The notes: generated by a model not told the origin, from the letters alone. Numbered from the stretch's first letter, positions 14,980 to 24,619 are shown. The stretch is 34,543 nucleotides of DNA from an uncultured Blautia sp. (GCA_934437695.1 CAKSAW010000003.1:1-34543), one strand, 5' to 3'. Translations and numbers: made by a program.

Positions 14980-17310
14980 ATGGCAGAGATAACGAAAAGT
15001 ACAGAAGCAAAAAAAGACGAAATGCTGGTTGAAAAGGAGAAGCTGGAATCAGTAAAACGGGCAGATGCAGCAGTAAAGACCATGCACGATTTCACAAGTC
15101 CGGAGGTACTTTATAAGGAACTGATCAACAGTGTTCTGAAGTATCATCCTTCAACAGATATTTCCATGATAGAGAAGGCGTACAGGGTTGCAAGTGAAGC
15201 TCATGAAGGACAGAAGAGAAAGTCCGGAGAGCCCTATATCATTCATCCCTTATGTGTTGCTATCATTCTGGCAGATCTGGAGCTTGATAAGGAAACGATT
15301 GTGGCAGGTCTTCTTCATGATGCAGTTGAGGATACCTGGATGACCTATGAGGAAGTAGAAAAGGAATTTGGCTCAGAGGTTGCGCTTCTTGTAGATGGCG
15401 TTACCAAGCTGGGACAGCTGTCTTATTCTGCAGACAAAGTAGAAGTTCAGGCGGAGAATCTCAGGAAAATGTTTCTTGCCATGGCTAAGGATATCAGAGT
15501 TATTCTGATCAAGCTTGCAGACCGTCTTCATAATATGCGTACTCTGCAGTATATGCGCCCTGAAAAACAGCAGGAAAAAGCCAGAGAGACCATGGATATC
15601 TATGCTCCTATTGCCATGCGTCTCGGTATTTCCAAAATAAAAGTAGAACTGGATGATCTGTCTTTAAAATATCTGAAGCCGGATGTCTATTATGATCTGG
15701 TAGAGAAAGTTGCCCTGCGTAAAAGTGAGAGAGAACAGTTTGTTGGTGCGATTGTAAAAGAAGTCAAAAAACATATGGATGATGCCGGCATTAAGGCGCA
15801 GGTAGATGGTCGTGTAAAACACTTTTTCAGTATTTACAAGAAAATGGTCAATCAGGATAAGACTATTGATCAGATTTATGACTTATTTGCCGTTCGTATT
15901 CTTGTAGATACGGTGAAGGACTGTTATGCTGCTCTTGGTGTGATCCATGAAATGTATAAACCGATTCCCGGAAGATTTAAAGATTATATTGCCATGCCGA
16001 AACCGAACATGTATCAGTCACTTCATACAACACTGATCGGACCGAACGGACAGCCCTTTGAGATTCAGATACGTACGTATGATATGCACAGAACTGCCGA
16101 GTATGGTATTGCGGCTCACTGGAAATATAAGGAATCTTCTGATGGAAAGGTTCCTGTAGGCAAAAGCGAGGAAGAAAAGCTTAACTGGCTGCGCCAGATT
16201 CTGGAATGGCAGAGAGACATGTCTGATAACAGGGAATTTATGAGTCTTCTGAAGAATGATCTGGATCTTTTTGCAGACAGTGTCTACTGTTTTACTCCTC
16301 AGGGAGATGTCAAAACACTTCCAAGTGGTTCTACACCTGTAGACTTTGCTTATAGTGTTCACAGCGCAGTCGGAAACAAAATGGTAGGTGCCAGAGTGAA
16401 TGGTAAGCTGGTTCCTATTGAATATGAAATCAAGAATGGTGACCGTATTGAGATTATCACTTCTCAGAATTCTCAGGGACCAAGCCGTGACTGGCTGAAG
16501 CTTGTCAAGAGTACTCAGGCAAAGAATAAGATCAACCAGTGGTTTAAGAAGGAATTAAAAGAAGATAATATCCTTAAAGGCAAAGAAATGCTTGCACAAT
16601 ATGCACGTGCAAAGGGATTTAAGATCGTAAATTACACAAAGCCTCAGTATCTGGAAGCAGTTTTGCGTAAATACGGTTTCCGTGACTGGGATTCTGTGCT
16701 TGCCGCAATTGGTCATGGAGGACTGAAGGAAGGTCAGGTTTTCAATAAGCTTGTAGAAGCTTATGATAAAGAAAATAAGAAGGCCATGACAGATGAACAG
16801 GTCCTTGAAGCAGCATCTGAGACCCAGGAGAAGCTTCATATTGCCAAAAGCAAGAGCGGCATTGTAGTGAAGGGAATCCATGACGTAGCTGTCCGTTTTT
16901 CAAAATGCTGTAATCCTATCCCAGGTGATGAGATTGTTGGCTTTGTTACAAGAGGCAGGGGAATCACAATCCATCGTACAGACTGCGTTAATGTGCTGAA
17001 TATGTCTGAGACAGACAGAACCCGTCTGATTGAGGCAGAATGGCAGCAGCCTGATACTAAGGAAAAAGAGAAATACATGGCTGAGATTCAGGTATATGCA
17101 AACAACCGTACAGGACTTCTTGTTGATCTTTCCAAGATATTTACAGAGCGTAAGATTGACCTCAGAAGTATTAACAGCCGCACAAATAAGCAGGAGAAAG
17201 CAACTATTTCCATGAGTTTTGAGATTGGAAGCAAAGAGGAACTGCGCTCCCTGATCGAGAAGATCCGTCAGGTAGAGAGCATTATTGACGTAGAGAGAAC
17301 TACCGGCTGA
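14980..17310 (+). CDS. relA: Bifunctional (p)ppGpp synthetase/hydrolase Rel (RelA/SpoT family)
   Basis: This 776-residue enzyme makes and degrades the alarmone (p)ppGpp. The hydrolase HD domain has H75, H89 and HD at 113-114 (LLHDAVEDT). The synthetase domain has GRFKDYIAMPK and YQSLHTT; RFKD is the RxKD form found in bifunctional Rel/SpoT enzymes, whereas monofunctional RelA has ExDD. TGS (CFTPQGDVKTLPSGSTPVDFAYSV region), a zinc-finger/helical part with FSKCCNPIPGD, and a C-terminal ACT domain follow. The ATG at 14980 is chosen because AGGTGG ends 6 bases before it; a TTG at 14953 in the same frame has no ribosome site. It lies 37 bases after apt. Confidence 0.97.
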   Translation: MAEITKSTEAKKDEMLVEKEKLESVKRADAAVKTMHDFTSPEVLYKELINSVLKYHPSTDISMIEKAYRVASEAHEGQKRKSGEPYIIHPLCVAIILADLELDKETIVAGLLHDAVEDTWMTYEEVEKEFGSEVALLVDGVTKLGQLSYSADKVEVQAENLRKMFLAMAKDIRVILIKLADRLHNMRTLQYMRPEKQQEKARETMDIYAPIAMRLGISKIKVELDDLSLKYLKPDVYYDLVEKVALRKSEREQFVGAIVKEVKKHMDDAGIKAQVDGRVKHFFSIYKKMVNQDKTIDQIYDLFAVRILVDTVKDCYAALGVIHEMYKPIPGRFKDYIAMPKPNMYQSLHTTLIGPNGQPFEIQIRTYDMHRTAEYGIAAHWKYKESSDGKVPVGKSEEEKLNWLRQILEWQRDMSDNREFMSLLKNDLDLFADSVYCFTPQGDVKTLPSGSTPVDFAYSVHSAVGNKMVGARVNGKLVPIEYEIKNGDRIEIITSQNSQGPSRDWLKLVKSTQAKNKINQWFKKELKEDNILKGKEMLAQYARAKGFKIVNYTKPQYLEAVLRKYGFRDWDSVLAAIGHGGLKEGQVFNKLVEAYDKENKKAMTDEQVLEAASETQEKLHIAKSKSGIVVKGIHDVAVRFSKCCNPIPGDEIVGFVTRGRGITIHRTDCVNVLNMSETDRTRLIEAEWQQPDTKEKEKYMAEIQVYANNRTGLLVDLSKIFTERKIDLRSINSRTNKQEKATISMSFEIGSKEELRSLIEKIRQVESIIDVERTTG

Positions 17311-17374
17311 TCGCAGAGAAACCTGTCAGGAATATAGTTTATGGAACAGCTGTAGATAGGCGGAAAGGAATAAC

Positions 17375-18004
17375 ATGAAGAATTTAGAATTACAGAAAAG
17401 TATATTGGGACCTGTATATACGAATTGCTATTTCCTTAAGAATAAAGAAACAGGAGAACTGATCATTATTGATCCGGCAGATTGTCCGGAGAAGATTGAA
17501 CTGAAAGTTTCTCAGATGAATGGAAAGCCGGTGGCTATCCTTCTTACCCATGGACATTTTGACCATATTCTGGCTGCACAGGCAGTAAAGGACAAATATA
17601 ATATTCCGATTTATGCCTGTCGTCAGGAGGCAGAGATGCTCAGAGAGCCGGCAATGAATATGACAGTGCATTACGGCCATGGATGTTCTATTGTACCGGA
17701 TGTGTTTCTGGAGGACCTGGATGTTGTCAGACTGGCAGGCTTTTCTGTTCAGATGATCCATACACCGGGACATACAAAGGGAAGCTGCTGTTATTATCTG
17801 AAAGATGAGGAAGTATTGTTCAGTGGTGATACAGTGTTCTACGGTTCAGTGGGAAGAACAGATTTTCCGGGAGGAAGCACAGCAGAGATTGTGAGAAGTC
17901 TGCATAAACTGGTGGATTCACTTCCTGAAGAAACAGAAGTTTTTCCGGGACATGATACATCTACTACCATTGGTTATGAAAAGAGGTATAATCCATTTGT
18001 ATAA
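17375..18004 (+). CDS. MBL-fold metallo-hydrolase (glyoxalase II-like)
   Basis: This 209-residue cytoplasmic protein has the metallo-beta-lactamase fold with THGHFDH (residues 58-64), HTPGHTKGSCCY, FSGDTVFYGSVGRTD and a final FPGHD, giving the full set of metal ligands of the glyoxalase II-like subgroup (YqgX/YcbL type). Likely substrates are thioesters such as hydroxyacyl conjugates, but this is not shown. The usual Bacillus order has dtd after relA; here this hydrolase is in that place. AAAGGA precedes the ATG. Its last 8 bases overlap the start of hemZ, so the two are probably coupled. Confidence 0.9.
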   Translation: MKNLELQKSILGPVYTNCYFLKNKETGELIIIDPADCPEKIELKVSQMNGKPVAILLTHGHFDHILAAQAVKDKYNIPIYACRQEAEMLREPAMNMTVHYGHGCSIVPDVFLEDLDVVRLAGFSVQMIHTPGHTKGSCCYYLKDEEVLFSGDTVFYGSVGRTDFPGGSTAEIVRSLHKLVDSLPEETEVFPGHDTSTTIGYEKRYNPFV

Positions 18005-19511
18005 AATAGGCATTCTGTTTGAGAACAGAGAATTTGAACATGATGTTTATGAACTGATCAAAGCGTTTTATCCCGAAGCGGAGATACATACTCTTTATGA
18101 AAATGAAGAAGCAGAGTATGACCTCCGCTTCGGTGTGGAACGGGATAATGAGAATTACATCATAAAATATGAGAGGGCAGAGAATCTGCCAAAACAGGAA
18201 ACAGAGAAAAAAGGTGTGGTTTCCGCAGAAGTGATCTTAGAAGAGAAAACAGATTGCGGAATAAAAGATCCTCATGCACTGAGAAAAGAGAACAAGGATT
18301 CTATCAAATATGCTTTGTATCAGCTTCTGGTAAAATTGACGGGGAGAACTCTCCCATGGGGAAATCTCACAGGAATCCGTCCTGCCAAGCTGGCAATGGG
18401 TATGATTGAATCAGGAATGAAGAATACAGAAGCAGCTCAGGAGATGAGGGATAAATATCTGGTAAGTCCGTCAAAAACAGCACTTGCGATCACCATTGCG
18501 AACAGAGAGAGGGAAATACTGAAAGATATTGACTATGAAAATGGTTACAGTCTTTATATCGGAATTCCTTTCTGTCCGAGTATCTGTCTGTATTGTTCTT
18601 TTAGCTCTTATCCACTGAAGGTGTGGGAAAAAAGAACCGATGAATATGTGGAGGCGCTCTGCAAAGAAGTAAAAGAAACTGCTCTTATAATGAAAGGCAG
18701 AAAGCTGGATACTATTTATATTGGCGGAGGTACTCCAACCACACTGCTTCCGCACCAGATCCGTAAACTTCTGGATACAGTGGGAGAAGCATTTGGCTAT
18801 GAAGGTCTTGCTGAATTTACTGTAGAAGCAGGAAGACCTGACAGTATCACACGTGAAAAACTTCAGGCGATCCGGGAGTATCCGGTTACCAGGATCTCTG
18901 TAAACCCACAGACTATGAACCAGGAAACCCTGGATATTATTGGTCGCAGGCATACCGTTGATCAGACAAGGGAAGCATTTTATCTGGCCAGAGAACTGGG
19001 ATACGATAATATCAACATGGATCTGATCGTTGGTCTTCCGGGAGAAGATATTCACATGGTAGAGCGTACTCTTGAGCAGGTCCGTGAATTGGCTCCCGAC
19101 AGTATTACCGTACATTCACTGGCAGTCAAACGTGCAGCAAGGCTGAATATTTTTAAAGAGAAATATCAGGAAATGTCTTTTGAAAATAATCAGGAGATCA
19201 TGGATCTGACTATGAAAGCTGCATATGAGATGGGAATGGGTCCTTATTATCTGTACAGACAGAAGAATATGAAGGGAAATTTTGAAAATGTTGGCTATGC
19301 AAAGGTTGACAAAGCCGGAATTTACAATATACTGATTATGGAGGAAAAACAGCCGATCATCGCACTGGGTGCAGGCGGTTCTTCCAAACTGGTATTTGAC
19401 CATGGAAAGAGAATTGAACGTGTGGAGAATGTAAAGGATGTTTCTAATTATATTTCCCGCATTGATGAGATGATCGAGAGAAAAAGGACAGCAATAGCTA
19501 CCTGGCTGTAA
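17997..19511 (+). CDS. hemZ: HemZ-type coproporphyrinogen dehydrogenase (radical SAM)
   Basis: Relative of oxygen-independent coproporphyrinogen III oxidase. The radical SAM cysteines are C193, C197 and C200 (PFCPSICLYC), followed by YIGGGTPTTL, the EAGRPDSI segment and GLPGED, all typical of the HemN/HemZ group. The N-terminal 180 residues (MYKIGILFENREFEHD) are the HemZ-specific extension. The start is taken as TTG 17997, because GAGGT lies about 9 bases upstream and family proteins begin near this point; longer in-frame starts at 17952 and 17976 are less likely. There are no other haem genes nearby, so the true substrate in an anaerobe with little haem synthesis is open. Confidence 0.9.
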   Translation: MYKIGILFENREFEHDVYELIKAFYPEAEIHTLYENEEAEYDLRFGVERDNENYIIKYERAENLPKQETEKKGVVSAEVILEEKTDCGIKDPHALRKENKDSIKYALYQLLVKLTGRTLPWGNLTGIRPAKLAMGMIESGMKNTEAAQEMRDKYLVSPSKTALAITIANREREILKDIDYENGYSLYIGIPFCPSICLYCSFSSYPLKVWEKRTDEYVEALCKEVKETALIMKGRKLDTIYIGGGTPTTLLPHQIRKLLDTVGEAFGYEGLAEFTVEAGRPDSITREKLQAIREYPVTRISVNPQTMNQETLDIIGRRHTVDQTREAFYLARELGYDNINMDLIVGLPGEDIHMVERTLEQVRELAPDSITVHSLAVKRAARLNIFKEKYQEMSFENNQEIMDLTMKAAYEMGMGPYYLYRQKNMKGNFENVGYAKVDKAGIYNILIMEEKQPIIALGAGGSSKLVFDHGKRIERVENVKDVSNYISRIDEMIERKRTAIATWL

Positions 19512-19529
19512 GGATGTGGAGGTAACATT

Positions 19530-20120
19530 TTGAACACAGTACAAAAGACAGCAGCTGGTTCACAGCAGAGGATTCTGGAGTTTGACCTTGCTTCTGAACT
19601 GCATCATGGGATGCTTGTAAGCAACCTGGCATATGCAGTTGCCGAGGAGATGGGTCTGTCCCATGAACAGTGTTATGAGCTTGCGATTGCGGGAATGCTC
19701 CATGATATAGGAAAGCTGAAGCTGACAAGTTATATTAACGGGCAGGAACAGGATCCTCTGGTGATCGAGGAACTGAAATATGTCCGTATGCATTCTACAT
19801 TGGGATATGAGGAGCTGAAAGGACAGGGATATTCAGATTTTGTATTGGAGAGTATCCTGTACCATCATGAAAATTATGATGGCAGCGGATATCCGTCCAA
19901 TAAAGCAGGGGAAGATATTCCCATAGGTGCCCGGATTCTCAGAGTCTGTGATGTATATGCAGCATTGATCTCGGACAGACCGTACAGAAAGGGATTTGAT
20001 ATTTCTACGGTTATGGAACTGATGATCGATGAAGTGAAGAATTTTGATATGCAGGTTTTTCTTGCATTTCAGAGAGTGGTTCATAATGGAGAGGGACAGA
20101 AAAAATTCCGTTTTCATTAA
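19530..20120 (+). CDS. HD-GYP domain protein, putative cyclic-di-GMP phosphodiesterase
   Basis: A stand-alone 196-residue catalytic domain with HD at residues 58-59 (GMLHDIGKLKL), HHENYDGSGYP (112-122) and IPIGARILRVCDVYAAL with SDRPYRKG. These are the metal-binding and GYP motifs of enzymes that hydrolyse cyclic-di-GMP, or in some cases other cyclic dinucleotides. There is no sensor domain, so regulation is probably by expression or by a partner. The start is TTG 19530 with a TGGAGGT site about 6 bases before it. It sits 18 bases after hemZ and 39 bases before hisS, inside the housekeeping cluster. No GGDEF partner is present in the window. Confidence 0.88.
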   Translation: MNTVQKTAAGSQQRILEFDLASELHHGMLVSNLAYAVAEEMGLSHEQCYELAIAGMLHDIGKLKLTSYINGQEQDPLVIEELKYVRMHSTLGYEELKGQGYSDFVLESILYHHENYDGSGYPSNKAGEDIPIGARILRVCDVYAALISDRPYRKGFDISTVMELMIDEVKNFDMQVFLAFQRVVHNGEGQKKFRFH

Positions 20121-20159
20121 TAAAAAAAGGACTGATATACCATAAAAGAGGAGGACGAC

Positions 20160-21416
20160 ATGGCATTAAAGAAGAAACCGGTAACCGGTATGAAAGATAT
20201 TTTACCAAAAGAGATGGAAATCCGCAATTATGTGATGAACATGATCCGTGAGACTTATGGAACATTTGGTTTTTCATCTATAGAGACACCGTGTGTGGAG
20301 CATATTGAGAATCTTTCCAGCAAACAGGGTGGAGAGAATGAAAAACTGATCTTTAAGATCCTGAAACGTGGGGAGAAGCTGAAGCTTGCTGAAGCGCAGA
20401 CAGAGGGTGATCTGGTTGATTCCGGACTTCGTTATGATCTGACTGTACCGCTTTCCAGATACTATTCCAACAATGCAAATGAGCTTCCTGCTCCATTTAA
20501 GGCACTTCAGATGGGAAATGTATGGAGAGCAGACAGACCACAGAGAGGACGCTTCCGTCAGTTTATGCAGTGTGATATTGATATACTTGGTGAGTCTACC
20601 TATCTGGCAGAGATTGAGCTGGTCCTGGCTACAACAACACTGCTTGGTAAACTGGACTTCCATAATTTTACTATCCGCATTAATGACAGAAAAATCTTAA
20701 AAGCAATGGCTCAGTACAGTGGATTCCCTCAGGAAAGTTTTGATACTGTGTTTATTATTCTGGACAAGATGGATAAGATTGGTCTGGAAGGCGTGGCAGA
20801 GGAACTGGAGAAAGAAGGATTTGCAAAAGAAAGTATTGATACTTATCTTGGACTCTTTAAAGAGATCACTTCAGATATCGAAGGTGTCCGTTATTGTAAA
20901 GAAAAGTTAAAAGATGTTCTGGATCCGAAGGTTGCAGAAGATCTGGAGACGATCATTTCTACAGTAGATTCCGTTAAGACAGCTGACTTTAAAATGTCCT
21001 TTGACCCGACTCTGGTACGCGGAATGTCCTATTATACAGGTCCTATCTTTGAGATCTCCATGGATGAGTTTGGCGGCAGCGTAGGCGGTGGCGGACGTTA
21101 TGACGAGATGATCGGTAAATTTACCGGAAATAATACATCAGCATGTGGTTTTTCCATTGGATTCGAGAGAATCGTAATGCTTCTCCTTGAGAGAAATTAC
21201 GAGATTCCTACCAAGAATGGAAAGAAAGCATATCTTATTGAGAAGAATATGCCTGCTGAGAAAATGCTGACAATTCTGAAACAGGCTCAGGAAGAACGTA
21301 ATGCAGGAACACAGATCAATATTTCCATTATGAAGAAAAACAAGAAATTCCAGAAAGATCAGATGACTGCAGAAGGTTATACAGAGTTTGTTGAATTCTT
21401 TAAAGACAGAATGTAA
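20160..21416 (+). CDS. hisS: Histidyl-tRNA synthetase
   Basis: This class II synthetase charges tRNA-His. The 418-residue length is normal. Motif 2 is in WRADRPQRGRFRQF, the histidine-specific motifs are LVRGMSYYTGPIFE and GGGRYDEM, and motif 3 includes GFSIGFERI. The C-terminal anticodon-binding domain is shortish but present (KKAYLIEKN to the end). An AGAGGAGG site precedes the ATG. The leader is only 39 bases, so there is no room for a T-box. hisS-aspS adjacency is conserved in Firmicutes. Confidence 0.97.
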   Translation: MALKKKPVTGMKDILPKEMEIRNYVMNMIRETYGTFGFSSIETPCVEHIENLSSKQGGENEKLIFKILKRGEKLKLAEAQTEGDLVDSGLRYDLTVPLSRYYSNNANELPAPFKALQMGNVWRADRPQRGRFRQFMQCDIDILGESTYLAEIELVLATTTLLGKLDFHNFTIRINDRKILKAMAQYSGFPQESFDTVFIILDKMDKIGLEGVAEELEKEGFAKESIDTYLGLFKEITSDIEGVRYCKEKLKDVLDPKVAEDLETIISTVDSVKTADFKMSFDPTLVRGMSYYTGPIFEISMDEFGGSVGGGGRYDEMIGKFTGNNTSACGFSIGFERIVMLLLERNYEIPTKNGKKAYLIEKNMPAEKMLTILKQAQEERNAGTQINISIMKKNKKFQKDQMTAEGYTEFVEFFKDRM

Positions 21417-21468
21417 AGCTGTTAAATTTTATAATTAATATAGAAAAGCATGAAAAGAGGAAAAAAAC

Positions 21469-23265
21469 ATGGCTGAAAGTATGCAGGGACTGCACAGAAC
21501 ATGCCGATGTGCAGAAGTAACAAAAGAAATGATCGGTAAAGAAGTTGTTCTTATGGGCTGGGTTCAGAAAGCCCGTGATAAAGGTGGAATCATCTTCGTG
21601 GATTTAAGAGACCGTTCCGGTATCATGCAGCTGATCTTTGAGAACGGCAGCATTGATGAAGAAGGCTTTGTAAAGGCCGGTAAACTCAGAAGTGAATTTG
21701 TGATCGCAGTTACAGGTGTTGTAGAAGAAAGAGGCGGTGCTGTTAATAAGAATCTTGCAACAGGTGAGATCGAACTTCGCGTAAAATCTCTCCGTGTTCT
21801 GTCTGAGGCAGATGTACCTCCTTTCCCAATCGAAGAGAACAGCAAGACAAAAGATGAGATTCGTCTGAAATATCGTTATCTTGACTTGAGAAGACCTGAC
21901 CTTCAGAAGAACATTATGCTTAAGAGCAAAGTTATGATGCTCACAAGACAGTTCTTTGCAAAGGAAGGATTCCTTGAAATCGAAACACCAATGCTCGGTA
22001 AGAGTACACCTGAGGGTGCGAGAGATTATCTGGTACCGTCCCGTGTGCATCCAGGACATTTTTATGGTCTGCCACAGTCTCCTCAGCTGTACAAGCAGCT
22101 TCTGATGTGCTCTGGTTATGACCGCTATATTCAGATTGCAAGATGTTTCCGTGATGAAGACCTTCGTGCTGACAGACAGCCTGAATTTACACAGATCGAT
22201 ATGGAGCTTTCTTTCGTAGACGTTGATGATGTTATTGACGTAAATGAGAGATATCTTGCATATGTGTTCAAAGAAGTTCTTGGCATTGATGTAAAACTGC
22301 CTATCCAGCGCATTACATGGCAGGAGGCTATGGACAGATTTGGCTCTGATAAACCAGATATGCGTTTTGGTATGGAGCTTCATGATGTCAGTGACATAGT
22401 TAAGGATTGTGGCTTCAGTGTGTTTACTTCTGCTCTGGAAAACGGCGGCAGCGTTCGTGGTATTAACGCAGAAGGACAGGGTGCTATGCCACGTAAGAAA
22501 ATTGACAAGCTGGTTGAGTTTGCAAAAGGTTACGGCGCAAAAGGTCTTGCATACATTGCAATCGCTGAAGATGGAACAAGAAAATCTTCTTTTGCCAAAT
22601 TTATGACAGAGGAAGAGATGGATGCTCTTGTAGCTGCTATGGATGGTAAGGCAGGAGATCTGCTTCTGTTTGCAGCAGACAAGAAGAAACTGGTTTATGA
22701 TGTACTTGGTGCGCTTCGTCTGGAACTTGCAAAACAGATGGATCTGCTTGACAAGAACGAATATCGTTTTGTATGGGTAACAGAGTTCCCGCTTCTTGAG
22801 TGGAGTGAAGAAGAGAATCGTTTCACAGCAATGCATCATCCATTTACAATGCTTATGGAAGAAGACCTTCCGCTTCTGGATACAGATCCTGGAAAAGTTC
22901 GTGCAAAAGCATATGATATCGTATTAAACGGTAATGAGATCGGTGGAGGAAGTGTCAGAATCCATCAGGATGATATTCAGGAGAGAATGTTTGAAGCACT
23001 TGGATTTACAAAAGAAGCTGCCCATGAGCAGTTTGGATTCCTGCTGGATGCGTTCAAATATGGAGTTCCGCCTCACGCAGGACTTGCGTATGGACTTGAC
23101 CGTCTGGTAATGCTTATGGCTAAGGTTGACAGTATCCGTGATGTGATCGCATTCCCGAAGGTTAAAGATGCTTCCTGCTTAATGACTCAGTCTCCAAGCC
23201 GTGTAAGCGAGGATCAGTTGAAAGAACTGGAATTGGAAGTCAGACCTGAAGAAATAACAGAATAA
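21469..23265 (+). CDS. aspS: Aspartyl-tRNA synthetase
   Basis: This 598-residue bacterial-type class II enzyme charges tRNA-Asp. It has an N-terminal OB-fold anticodon domain (GWVQKARDKGGIIFVDLRDRSG), motif 2 (FRDEDLRADRQPEFTQIDME), a central GAD insertion (about 290-420) and motif 3 (GLAYGLDRLVML). AGAGG precedes the ATG. It follows hisS after 52 bases and ends at a clear terminator. Whether it also charges tRNA-Asn cannot be decided here; that depends on whether the genome has asnS or gatCAB. Confidence 0.97.
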   Translation: MAESMQGLHRTCRCAEVTKEMIGKEVVLMGWVQKARDKGGIIFVDLRDRSGIMQLIFENGSIDEEGFVKAGKLRSEFVIAVTGVVEERGGAVNKNLATGEIELRVKSLRVLSEADVPPFPIEENSKTKDEIRLKYRYLDLRRPDLQKNIMLKSKVMMLTRQFFAKEGFLEIETPMLGKSTPEGARDYLVPSRVHPGHFYGLPQSPQLYKQLLMCSGYDRYIQIARCFRDEDLRADRQPEFTQIDMELSFVDVDDVIDVNERYLAYVFKEVLGIDVKLPIQRITWQEAMDRFGSDKPDMRFGMELHDVSDIVKDCGFSVFTSALENGGSVRGINAEGQGAMPRKKIDKLVEFAKGYGAKGLAYIAIAEDGTRKSSFAKFMTEEEMDALVAAMDGKAGDLLLFAADKKKLVYDVLGALRLELAKQMDLLDKNEYRFVWVTEFPLLEWSEEENRFTAMHHPFTMLMEEDLPLLDTDPGKVRAKAYDIVLNGNEIGGGSVRIHQDDIQERMFEALGFTKEAAHEQFGFLLDAFKYGVPPHAGLAYGLDRLVMLMAKVDSIRDVIAFPKVKDASCLMTQSPSRVSEDQLKELELEVRPEEITE

Positions 23266-23312
23266 GAAACAGAAAAAAATAGAATAAAAAACAGAATAGA
23301 TTGATTTTTTAA

Positions 23313-23346
23313 CGCAGGCAGTAGAGATTTAATCTCTCTGCCTGCG
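23313..23346 (+). terminator. Terminator after aspS, possibly bidirectional
   Basis: The arms CGCAGGCAG-T-AGAGAT and ATCTCTCTGCCTGCG pair almost perfectly with a 3-base loop, followed by AATTTATTTAT. It lies between the converging aspS and lipoprotein genes, so it may serve both. Confidence 0.8.
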
Positions 23347-23361
23347 AATTTATTTATGGAA

Positions 23362-24540
23362 TTACCTGCTGTTGTCTGAGCCATTGGACAGATTTTCATT
23401 CTGAGATTCGGATTCATTCAGGGGAGAATCTGTCAGAGTACCGAAAATTGCATCTCCGAGAGTATTTCCCTCATCTTGAAGTTTCCAGGCAACTCCATCA
23501 TTGATAAAGACGAAATTAACGTCATTAACAGTGGTGGCAGTATTATCACTGATACAGTCAAGAAGTATTTCCAGAGACTTTTCACAGCGTTTCTGAGATC
23601 CGTCTATAACTGCATCTGCAGAAGTAAGGTACTTGTCAAATCTGGATTGGTATTCAGATAAAATGGAATCACTGTCAAAGGTAGTGATCTCAGTTGTGAC
23701 AGTTGCGTTATATCCGTTCTCGCTGCTGGATTTGATAACATATTTAAAGTTTTTATGAATCTGTTCTGCCAGTGCTATTGCAATAGAATTTCTGGAAGAG
23801 TCAGATGTATTCATAATATTTACTACACCCAGATAAGAACTCATATCTTTAAGATCAAGTTTTTCCAGAGTATCAAGATAGACAGCCAGGGTATCCTCAG
23901 GTGAAAGGATGTCCGGATTAGCCAGATTGGCTATAAGACCGCCGACAAGATCATCTTCCAGGGAATCTGTACGCTGGATCTCCCAATTTCTCTTATTGTC
24001 ATTACCTGTATTGATAAGTTGTATACAACAGTCTGTCTCAGCTGCATCATATTCGTTGGTGTTCAGAAGATGATTCAGGATCAGATAATGAGCTTCAAGG
24101 GATTTGGAAGAATCTTTCATACTTCCTGTCTGTGCCTGAGCTGCTTCTGTGATCTTCGTCCTAAGAAGTTCTGATTTAAAGTCTCTGGCAAGAACTTTGG
24201 AATCGAGTGTTGTCAGCTTAACAGAAACAGTGGCAGAATTATTTGCTGTGTCGACGCTGATATCCGAAATTTTGTAATTAAATTTTCGGAAAAAGAGAGA
24301 AAACGTTTCATTGATCTCATCAGATAAATCAGTATTCTCCGTAGCATCGGGAAACAGTACTTTGTATGGTATGTATTTTTGTGTAGTCTCTGAATCAAGG
24401 CTTTTTAATTGGTCCAGTTCATTTCTGACTACATTTTTGACATCTGACTCATTTTTGTGTGAACAGCCACTGCCTACAGATACAGCGAACAGAACAAACA
24501 AAACAGAGAACAGAGGAATCAGACGTTTGCTTATATTCAT
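23362..24540 (-). CDS. Lipoprotein of unknown function with duplicated domain
   Basis: A 392-residue predicted lipoprotein: a basic start, a hydrophobic core and GSGC with Cys 26 as the lipid site. I do not recognise a named family. The protein appears to hold two copies of a roughly 170-residue unit. Each begins with a short helix (ELDQLKSLD; DTLEKLDLKD), has a strand pair KYKISDIS or FKYVIKSS, then an alternating strand with ATVSVKLTTLDS or ATVTTEITTFDS, and a helix ending in DFKSELL or EYQSRFDKYL. This resembles the small alpha-beta folds of secreted Firmicutes lipoproteins (DUF5105/DUF4878 style). It has its own strong promoter and is divergent from the efflux operon. Confidence 0.75.
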   Translation of the reverse strand: MNISKRLIPLFSVLFVLFAVSVGSGCSHKNESDVKNVVRNELDQLKSLDSETTQKYIPYKVLFPDATENTDLSDEINETFSLFFRKFNYKISDISVDTANNSATVSVKLTTLDSKVLARDFKSELLRTKITEAAQAQTGSMKDSSKSLEAHYLILNHLLNTNEYDAAETDCCIQLINTGNDNKRNWEIQRTDSLEDDLVGGLIANLANPDILSPEDTLAVYLDTLEKLDLKDMSSYLGVVNIMNTSDSSRNSIAIALAEQIHKNFKYVIKSSSENGYNATVTTEITTFDSDSILSEYQSRFDKYLTSADAVIDGSQKRCEKSLEILLDCISDNTATTVNDVNFVFINDGVAWKLQDEGNTLGDAIFGTLTDSPLNESESQNENLSNGSDNSR

Positions 24541-24619
24541 ACGTGTTCTTTCCTTTCACAGTACTTTCTGTATGACTATCCAGTATTCCGCAGGACAGTG
24601 AACAGTCATCTTTCTGCTT

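Noticed and set aside
21604..22839. Long open frame (411 codons) on the minus strand within aspS
   Set aside because: It is antisense to a fully conserved aspS, has a Cys/His/Lys/Phe-heavy composition typical of antisense frames, and no ribosome site.
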